A stretch of 64,000 nt of DNA from Ruegeria sp. THAF57 (GTDB taxonomy: Bacteria; Pseudomonadota; Alphaproteobacteria; Rhodobacterales; Rhodobacteraceae). How positions within the stretch are numbered: the first letter of the stretch is position 1; each line of letters begins with the position of its first letter. A program made the translations under genes and the position numbers. The notes below the pieces were generated by a model, which ran no database searches, was not told the origin of the DNA, and saw only the letters and a program-made list of their open reading frames with translations. The stretch lies in contig NZ_CAIWNQ010000010.1 of NCBI RefSeq assembly GCF_903914075.1, positions 62,001 to 126,000 of the forward strand. Reading direction: 5' to 3'. Positions 53,604 to 59,682 of this stretch are shown here, in pieces.

Positions 53604-54994
53604 GTGTGCTTGTCAATCGGTAGAAACACGCTTGCCCTCAGACCCCCGCCTGTGCGGTTTTCCAAGGTAACAGTACCCCCCTGATCAACTAAAATGGTTC
53701 TGACAATCGCCAGACCCAGCCCACTGCCCGGCCCCTCAGCGCCAAGCCGCTGAAAGGGCTCAAAGGCGGTCTCAAGCTGTTCAGCCGGAATGCCGGGCCC
53801 TTCGTCGTCGACATGAATCGCAGCCGTGTCGCCGGATGTGGTCAAGGTGACTTTTGTGGCACCCCCATACTTGACCGAATTCTCCAGAAGGTTCCGCAGA
53901 ACCCTCGTGATTGCATTGTGGCGCCCGCTCACGATGGCAGGATGTTCGATTTGGCACGTTACATCACGGCCCGCATCAACCTGTTCATCGACCAATGCCT
54001 CGATCAGCGAGCGCAGGTCGATCCTTGCGATCTCGCCGTCATAATGTGTCGCGTGGTTTAGGCTTGTGACGGACATGACAATCTCACGAACCGAGTCCAG
54101 ACGTTTGAGAAGCCTATCCTTGGTCTCTTCCGGGCTGACATTTTGCAGCACGTCATTCATGCGTTCGATCGGCCCTTTCAAGTCGTGACCCAGACTGCGC
54201 AACAGCGTCGTCTTGTATTCAAGGGCTAAGACAATCCGCGCCTCCATGCGGTTAAACGCGATAATGGTGTTGCGGATGTCGATAGCACCAGTCTCGATCA
54301 GCGGGCCGACCTCTTCCCCCCGGCCAATCAACTCGGCGTTGACGGCCATTGCGCTGAGCGGCCGCATGACTTTCTGAATGAGAAGCGCAAGAATACAGAG
54401 CAGCGTCAACGCGACCAGACTGTCGATAGACCCAACAACGACCAAGGGTACGATGCTTTTGTTTTTCATAAGCAAGTAGCAGTTCAGCCATTCATCGTCA
54501 TCCTTGAGCCGAACCGAGAAAACGCTGACCAGAAACGCGTCAACGCTTTGTGGATCCAGAGGCTCTCCTGAGTGGCTCTTGAACAGTTGCAGCAACGCGC
54601 TTTGGTCGTGTCTGGCATCAACGACCGTGTCCGCGACAGACAGTTCCGCGACGGCTATCCCTCGGTGCTCCAACCGCGCCTTCAGCCAGTCAGCCAGTTT
54701 TGGGCGATGACGGCCACCCATCAGTTCGGATGCTGCATCCTGCGTGCCTACTCTGACGCTCCATTCTGCAGGAAAGAACCCATGCGCTGCTTCGGCGCGG
54801 CTGTCTGGCGGCAAGTGGGCCAGGGTCGAAACGACCTGAGCAAGGAAAGCATCACCCCGATGTCGGATCTCTTCAGCACGAGAATTTTGGATCTGAACCA
54901 TGTCAGTGACAACCGAAAACACGCCAACAATCGTCCAACTGACGAGCACGATACTCATAATCTGTGTTCGAAGTGTCAGATCATTCCAGCGCAT
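53600..54994 (-). CDS. Sensor histidine kinase
   Basis: This 464-residue membrane kinase has two transmembrane segments (about 10-32 and 185-210) enclosing a sensor region of about 150 residues, a HAMP-like linker, the H-box LLRSLGHDLKGPIERM with the phospho-accepting histidine, the N-box LLENSVKYG, G1 DEGPGIP and G2 GSGLGLAIV. The ATG at 54994 opens MRWNDLTLRTQIMSI; frame upstream to 55144 lacks a family match. It is convergent with the response regulator gene, overlapping it by four bases. Confidence 0.9.
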   Translation of the reverse strand: MRWNDLTLRTQIMSIVLVSWTIVGVFSVVTDMVQIQNSRAEEIRHRGDAFLAQVVSTLAHLPPDSRAEAAHGFFPAEWSVRVGTQDAASELMGGRHRPKLADWLKARLEHRGIAVAELSVADTVVDARHDQSALLQLFKSHSGEPLDPQSVDAFLVSVFSVRLKDDDEWLNCYLLMKNKSIVPLVVVGSIDSLVALTLLCILALLIQKVMRPLSAMAVNAELIGRGEEVGPLIETGAIDIRNTIIAFNRMEARIVLALEYKTTLLRSLGHDLKGPIERMNDVLQNVSPEETKDRLLKRLDSVREIVMSVTSLNHATHYDGEIARIDLRSLIEALVDEQVDAGRDVTCQIEHPAIVSGRHNAITRVLRNLLENSVKYGGATKVTLTTSGDTAAIHVDDEGPGIPAEQLETAFEPFQRLGAEGPGSGLGLAIVRTILVDQGGTVTLENRTGGGLRASVFLPIDKHT

Positions 54995-55254
54995 CGCGCA
55001 TAGGCCCCTTGTCCATCCCCTTAGACTGGACGCTAGTCCAAATTTAACCGCTTTCCCAAGCGGAAATTGCATCTTCGTTTCAGCAGCGGATGAAAAGGAT
55101 TTTGACCCTGTCCCGAAACTGGGCAGAACGTGCGGCAAAGCCACCTCGCCCCGAAAAGGGCAGAAAAGCCAATTGAATCAAAGTGTGACAAAGCCTTGGG
55201 CCATTCGCTTTCGGCTCCCACGTATTTCACACAGACATCAATTGGAGGCCCGTT
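54995..55254. promoter_or_regulatory. Divergent region before the type I secretion genes
   Basis: These 260 bases hold the kinase promoter and the type I secretion promoter. The blocks CCCGAAACTGGGCAGAA (55112-55128) and CCCCGAAAAGGGCAGAA (55149-55165) are near-identical and each can form a small CCC/GGG hairpin. GGAGGCCCGTT precedes the ATG at 55255. Confidence 0.45.
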
Positions 55255-57036
55255 ATGAGTTCGCATTCTACCGTTCATCCTCAGCTCACTGCAGCCAAGC
55301 ACGCGCTGAGACGCAATCTGATTGCCACCGGGATTTTCAGCGGTGCGGTGAACCTGCTGATGCTGACAGGTCCGATTTTCATGCTGCAAATCTATGACCG
55401 TGTGATGGCCAGCCAGAGCGTGAATACGCTGGTTGCCCTCAGCACACTTGTTGCAGGTCTGTATCTTTTCATGGCCCTGATTGACGGTGCCCGGACTCGC
55501 GTACTAGTCGCCATGGGTCATCGTTTTGAACAAAGTCTGGCCCGGACTGCGTTTGACTGTACCCTCGCGGAACCGTCCCGTATGCGTACCGGAGGAAACC
55601 CTGCCGCGGCCATCCAGGATGTCGAGAAAATTCGTGGATTCCTGTCGGGTCAGGGCGCAGGTGCGCTTTTTGATCTGCCCTGGATACCGGTTTACCTAGG
55701 CCTGGTTTTTGCCATGCATATGTGGCTGGGCTTGGTTGGTGTCGTAGGTGCGCTGGCTCTGGTTGCCATCGCGATTGTCACCGACATCAAAGTGCGCACT
55801 GCAGCTTGCGTTCAGTCTGAACATGCTGGCAAACGCGCGCGTCTGGCCGAAGCCAGCCGCCGTAACGCTGAGATGATCCGCGCCATGGGCATGCAGTCCA
55901 ACCTGGGCCGGACCTGGCAGGACGTGAACGACCTGCATCTTGGCGCAAGCGCCAAGGCCGCAACAACGGTTGGCGTTTCTGGCAGCTTTACCAAGGTTTT
56001 CCGTCTTGCATTGCAGTCTGGCGTTCTGGCCGTCGCCGCTTACCTGGCCATTCTCGGGCAGATCTCGGCGGGCTCGATCGTGGCAGCTTCGGTTATTATG
56101 TCCCGTGGTCTGCAACCCATCGAAACCCTTGTGGGAAGCTGGCGCAGCCTTGTGGCAGCGCGGCAGGCCTGGGCACAACTGAAGGACACACTGTCAGGAA
56201 ACGAAACAGCGCATGGAATCTCGCTGCCCAAGGCTTGCAAGTCTCTGACCGTTGACGGGCTGATCGCCGCCCCCCCGAGCGCGACGACCGCAGTTCTAAA
56301 AGGCGTTGGGTTCGATATGAAGGCGGGTGAAGCTCTGGCAGTGATCGGTTCGACCGGAAGCGGTAAGTCGACCTTGGCGCGTACACTGGTTGGCGCGTGG
56401 TCGGCGGCCAAAGGCAACATCAACCTTGATGGTGTGCCAATTGATCAGTATCTGCCCGAAGAGCTCGGCCCTCAGATTGGCTTCTTGCCTCAGGATGTCG
56501 AGCTTTTTGACGGCACGATTGCCCAGAACATCGCCCGCTTCGACCCCGAAGCAAAAGATGAACAGGTGATTGCAGCGGCCAAGGCTGCTGGTGTCCATGA
56601 ACTGATTGCCAGCCTCAAAGACGGCTATGCCACTTCAGTTGGTGAGCGCGGAGCGGCTCTGTCCGGTGGTCAGCGTCAACGCATTGCCCTTGCCCGCGCG
56701 CTCTATGGCAATCCCTTTCTGGTGGTTCTGGACGAACCGAACTCGAACCTAGATGCAGTTGGCGAGGCTGCGCTGAACCAGGCGATCCAGGCAGCCAAGG
56801 CGCGCGGCGCGGTTGTGATCGTCATTGCGCACCGGGCCAGCGTGCTGGGTTCGGTCGACAAGATCCTGATCATGGAAGACGGCCGCGCCGGAGACTTTGG
56901 CCCCCGCGCCGAAGTGATGGAGAGGTTGCACCAGCGCAACCAAGCCGCCGCTGCCGCTCAGTCAAATCAGACGGCAGTCGAACAAACACCACAGGCCGCC
57001 CCCGCCGAGGCGAAACCTGCTGCTGTTGCGGGCTGA
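55255..57036 (+). CDS. Type I secretion system permease/ATPase (PrtD/HlyB-like)
   Basis: The 593-residue ABC exporter lacks a peptidase domain and belongs to the PrtD type. The transmembrane part (about 20-300) includes SLARTAFDCTLAEPSR and LPWIPVYLGLVFAMH. The ATPase part has Walker A GSTGSGKST, Q-loop LPQDVELFDGTI, signature LSGGQRQRIALARAL, Walker B LVVLDEPNSNLD and IVIAHRAS. The C-terminal tail is Ala/Gln-rich. It exports unfolded proteins with C-terminal signals, usually RTX proteins. The adaptor gene follows; no TolC gene is in the window. Confidence 0.94.
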   Translation: MSSHSTVHPQLTAAKHALRRNLIATGIFSGAVNLLMLTGPIFMLQIYDRVMASQSVNTLVALSTLVAGLYLFMALIDGARTRVLVAMGHRFEQSLARTAFDCTLAEPSRMRTGGNPAAAIQDVEKIRGFLSGQGAGALFDLPWIPVYLGLVFAMHMWLGLVGVVGALALVAIAIVTDIKVRTAACVQSEHAGKRARLAEASRRNAEMIRAMGMQSNLGRTWQDVNDLHLGASAKAATTVGVSGSFTKVFRLALQSGVLAVAAYLAILGQISAGSIVAASVIMSRGLQPIETLVGSWRSLVAARQAWAQLKDTLSGNETAHGISLPKACKSLTVDGLIAAPPSATTAVLKGVGFDMKAGEALAVIGSTGSGKSTLARTLVGAWSAAKGNINLDGVPIDQYLPEELGPQIGFLPQDVELFDGTIAQNIARFDPEAKDEQVIAAAKAAGVHELIASLKDGYATSVGERGAALSGGQRQRIALARALYGNPFLVVLDEPNSNLDAVGEAALNQAIQAAKARGAVVIVIAHRASVLGSVDKILIMEDGRAGDFGPRAEVMERLHQRNQAAAAAQSNQTAVEQTPQAAPAEAKPAAVAG

Positions 57037-57074
57037 CATCAGCCTTTTCTGAAACTGAATGGATGGAGGAAATC

Positions 57075-58406
57075 ATGAATACCAACCAAAATACCAACAC
57101 CTCGACCGAAGGCTTTAAGGACCGCTCTGTCCGATCCATCGGATTTGGTCTGGCCGCCATCGCTGTGCTGGCCATAGGCTTTGGCGGATGGGCGACGACA
57201 GCGCGCATGTCCGGCGCTGTAGTGACGGCTGGCAATGTCGTCGTCTCGTCGGACCTGCGCACCGTACAGCATCCCGATGGCGGCATCGTTGGCGACATCC
57301 ACGTCAGAAATGGAGATCGCGTACAGGCCGGGGACGTCGTTCTGAGGCTTGATGACCAGTTACTGTCGGGCAGTCAGGCGCTGGTCGATGACAGGCTTGT
57401 CGCGATCGAAGCGCAGCTGGCCCGTCTGACGGCCGAACGGGATGGGTTGGATGACTTGGTATTGTCCGATGAACTCGTCTCGCGTCAGGACGAGGTCAAA
57501 GTGCAACGTGCCTTGACAACCCAAAAGGCAGTGATGGACGCGCGTCGTCTGTCTCAGGACGGAGAGGTTGCCGCGTTGACCGAGCAAATAACGCAGATTG
57601 AACAGGAAATCACCGGCCTTGAAGCGCAGCGTGCTGCGGCAGACGAAGAGATCACGCTGATCGAAAGCGAACTTGTCGGTCAGAAACATCTCCTGGAGAA
57701 GGGTCTGACGCCTGAAACCCGGGTGATCGCGCTGAAACGTCAGCGCAGCGGTCTGGTCGGCAACAGCGGCGGCCTGATCTCACGGATCGCCGTCGCCCGT
57801 GGTCGGATTAGCGAGACCCGGATCAATATTCTGCAACTGGAAAAAACCTTCCGCGAGCAGATCATGAACGAAATCTCGACGCTTGAGGTCGAGCTGGATG
57901 GCCTCAAGGAACGTCGCAGCGCCGCGGAACTGCAATTGTCGCGTGTTGATCTTCGGGCTCCGGCCGACGGCATCGTGCACGAAATGATGGTGAATACGGT
58001 CGGTGGCGTTGTATCCCCGGGCGAGACGTTGATGCAGATTGTGCCCGAAGGGGACGGTCTGGTGGTGACCGCCAGCGTGATGCCGCAAGACATCAACAAT
58101 GTTGCGGTGGGACAGTCTGCCAATGTCGTCATCGCAGCCTTCGACCATCATATAGCGCCCCGGCTGGATGGACGTGTCGAGTTTGTCTCGGCTGATCTCA
58201 AAACCGATCCAATGACCGGAATGCAGTATTACGAGGCACGGGTCGCTCTGGAGGATGATGCGTTTGCTCTTTTGGAAGAACGTCAGCTCAATCTGCTGCC
58301 GGGTATGCCAGCCGAGGTCTATATCGCGACCGGAGAACGGACTTTGATCGAGTATCTGATCGACCCCCTCAGCAAGCAGATCAGGACGACATTCCGCGAA
58401 GCCTAG
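57075..58406 (+). CDS. HlyD-family type I secretion periplasmic adaptor
   Basis: The 443-residue adaptor has one N-terminal membrane helix (about 25-45, FGLAAIAVLAIGFGGWAT), a lipoyl half-motif (VQHPDGGIVGDIHVRNGDRV), long coiled coils (about 95-290) and a C-terminal beta domain (RAPADGIVHEMMVNTVGGVV, shown in part; LLPGMPAEVYI). The ATG at 57075 follows GGAGGAAATC. It bridges the inner-membrane exporter to an outer-membrane TolC protein. It ends with a terminator at 58462-58490, so the cargo genes have their own promoters. Confidence 0.93.
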   Translation: MNTNQNTNTSTEGFKDRSVRSIGFGLAAIAVLAIGFGGWATTARMSGAVVTAGNVVVSSDLRTVQHPDGGIVGDIHVRNGDRVQAGDVVLRLDDQLLSGSQALVDDRLVAIEAQLARLTAERDGLDDLVLSDELVSRQDEVKVQRALTTQKAVMDARRLSQDGEVAALTEQITQIEQEITGLEAQRAAADEEITLIESELVGQKHLLEKGLTPETRVIALKRQRSGLVGNSGGLISRIAVARGRISETRINILQLEKTFREQIMNEISTLEVELDGLKERRSAAELQLSRVDLRAPADGIVHEMMVNTVGGVVSPGETLMQIVPEGDGLVVTASVMPQDINNVAVGQSANVVIAAFDHHIAPRLDGRVEFVSADLKTDPMTGMQYYEARVALEDDAFALLEERQLNLLPGMPAEVYIATGERTLIEYLIDPLSKQIRTTFREA

Positions 58407-58461
58407 AAGGTTTCATGGGGCGGCAGGCACCGCAAGCTCTAAGCACCAAAAACAGGTACGG

Positions 58462-58490
58462 CCAGCATCAGAAATGGTGCTGGTTTCTTG
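58462..58490 (+). terminator. Rho-independent terminator of the secretion operon
   Basis: CCAGCATC (58462-58469) pairs with GGTGCTGG (58476-58483), one wobble, loop AGAAAT, followed by TTTCTTG. It is 56 bases after the adaptor stop and is a plausible intrinsic terminator. Confidence 0.7.
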
Positions 58491-58560
58491 CTATCCGTCG
58501 TTCAGCAAATTCGGAGCGGGCTTGGCGCAGTTCTATAGGGTAAAGCGCAAGCTTAAATCG

Positions 58561-58640
58561 AATTTTTTGTCATACTTTGTAACATTTTAGACCTCTTTCA
58601 CGCGTTGTAACAGCAGGTCTGAATAACCACCTTTTTTTCA
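58561..58640 (+). repeat. Duplicated upstream region, copy A
   Basis: About 80 bases upstream of the 221-residue gene match those upstream of the RTX gene (59539-59617). A 21-bp block is identical (58564-58584 versus 59541-59561; begins TTTTTGTCAT and ends TTTGTAACA). Similarity continues through CTCTTTCAC-like and TCTGAA(T/A)AACCAC segments. Within the block TGT(N11)ACA is a partial palindrome. This looks like a shared promoter or regulator site. The 301-base gap 58407-58707 holds nothing else apart from the terminator and the ribosome-binding site AAGGAG. Confidence 0.8.
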
Positions 58641-58707
58641 TACCCGAGGAGGAAGTTTTCAATACATTTTTGGGTGTCAAACAACGTGTGAAACAAGGAG
58701 AAATACT

Positions 58708-59373
58708 ATGAAACATGCAACCGCTAAAAGCTTCGAGCCGACCAATGACGACGTCATCGCCGTACCCCCAATTCTGCCTCACCCAAAGTGCGGCACCGAG
58801 GTCCCAAACGATGGTGAAGATCTGATTGCAGTGAACCCCCTGCCCCTTGGTGCGGTTCCTGCCGAAGGTTCTGGTGACGACGTTATCGCCGTGCCGCCGA
58901 TCATGCCCGACCCAAGATGCGGCACCGAGGTACCACAGGATGGCGAAGACCTGATCGCAGTGAATCCGCTGCCCTATGGTGCGGTTCCTGCGGGTGAAGG
59001 TGATGATCTGGTTGCCGTGGCTCCATTGCCGCATGGCGCAGTTCCTGCCGGTGAAGGTGACGACGTCATCGCCGTGCCGCCGATCATGCCCAATCCCAGG
59101 TGCGGTACCGAGGTGCCTCAGGATGGTGAGGACCTGGTCGCAGTGAATCCCCTGCCCGTTGACCCGATCGTTCTGGACATGGGTGATGACGTCATTGCCG
59201 TCCCCCCGATCCTAACTGATCCCAGATGCGGCACCGAAGTCCCGGAGGACGAGTATGACCTGACGGATATGACGCCCCCGCCGCTGTGCGAAATCGTTCC
59301 GACCATGGGCGGAGAAGACATCTGCGGAACCCCCGTTCCAACCGATAGCTTCTTTGTTGACCTGGTTGCCTAA
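58708..59373 (+). CDS. Unrecognised acidic repeat protein of the secretion cluster
   Basis: I do not recognise this 221-residue protein. After MKHATAKSFEPTN it consists of repeats: four long units of 42-43 residues (starting at residues 14, 57, 118 and 160) and one short unit of 19 (99-117). The long unit contains DDVIAVPPIMPDPRCGTEVP and then GEDLIAVNPLP. Each long unit has one Cys; two more Cys lie near the C terminus. By my count there are about 41 acidic and 6 basic residues and many prolines. There is no signal peptide or membrane helix. The ATG at 58708 follows AAGGAG. It has its own promoter region. Location suggests a secreted or surface partner of the RTX protein. Confidence 0.85.
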   Translation: MKHATAKSFEPTNDDVIAVPPILPHPKCGTEVPNDGEDLIAVNPLPLGAVPAEGSGDDVIAVPPIMPDPRCGTEVPQDGEDLIAVNPLPYGAVPAGEGDDLVAVAPLPHGAVPAGEGDDVIAVPPIMPNPRCGTEVPQDGEDLVAVNPLPVDPIVLDMGDDVIAVPPILTDPRCGTEVPEDEYDLTDMTPPPLCEIVPTMGGEDICGTPVPTDSFFVDLVA

Positions 59374-59454
59374 GTGGGCGAACCCACCGCGATCACATAT
59401 CGCGGCTCAACCAAAACCCGGGCGACTGAGTTTCAATCAAAACAGACGCCCGGG
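59374..59454 (+). other. Three consecutive hairpins after the repeat-protein gene
   Basis: Directly after the stop codon come GTGGG/CCCAC with loop CGAA (59374-59387), CCGCGAT/ATCGCGG with loop CACAT (59387-59405), and CCCGGGCG/CGCCCGGG with a 22-base loop (59417-59424 and 59447-59454). None has a U-run. They could protect the 3' end of a strongly made message or bind a regulator. Confidence 0.6.
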
Positions 59455-59480
59455 CAAGCAAAGAGAATAGTAATAACTTA

Positions 59481-59522
59481 CCGGCTGGAGCCTGAAACGG
59501 CGCCAGCCGGATTGCCCCTTTT
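59481..59522 (+). terminator. Terminator of the repeat-protein gene
   Basis: CCGGCTGGAGCC (59481-59492) pairs with GGCGCCAGCCGG (59499-59510) in a 12-bp stem with one mismatch and the loop TGAAAC. A CCCCTTTT run follows after ATTG. It separates the repeat-protein gene from the RTX gene. Confidence 0.7.
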
Positions 59523-59538
59523 CGGATTGAGTGAACTA

Positions 59539-59617
59539 AATTTTTGTCATACTTTGTAACAACTTAACTCGTTTTTCACCGTTGAGATCAAGGATCTGAA
59601 AAACCACATCTTTCCTA
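59539..59617 (+). repeat. Duplicated upstream region, copy B
   Basis: This is the second copy of the roughly 80-base region, upstream of the RTX gene, with the identical 21-bp block at 59541-59561. The distance from the block to the ATG is about 121 bases here and about 123 bases in copy A, so the spacing to the start is preserved too. Confidence 0.8.
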
Positions 59618-59682
59618 TGAACTGTGATGCGAATGGGTCCGTCTTTCGGGCCCTGATCATCCAAAAAAACAGGAGGAAAGAC

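Noticed and set aside
55112..55165. Two near-identical CCCGAAA..GGGCAGAA blocks as regulator sites
   Set aside because: Only two copies are seen, each a weak hairpin, and no third copy lies before the cargo genes. This is too little to call a regulatory motif.
58747..59313. Regular direct repeats as a CRISPR array
   Set aside because: Repeats are in frame, encode a repeated peptide with synonymous differences and have no variable spacers. No cas genes are present.
58708..59373. Multi-core RiPP (for example graspetide-like) precursor
   Set aside because: Repeated units with Thr/Asp/Glu and Cys made this worth considering, but no ATP-grasp, cyclase or radical SAM gene is nearby. The neighbours are a type I exporter without a peptidase domain.
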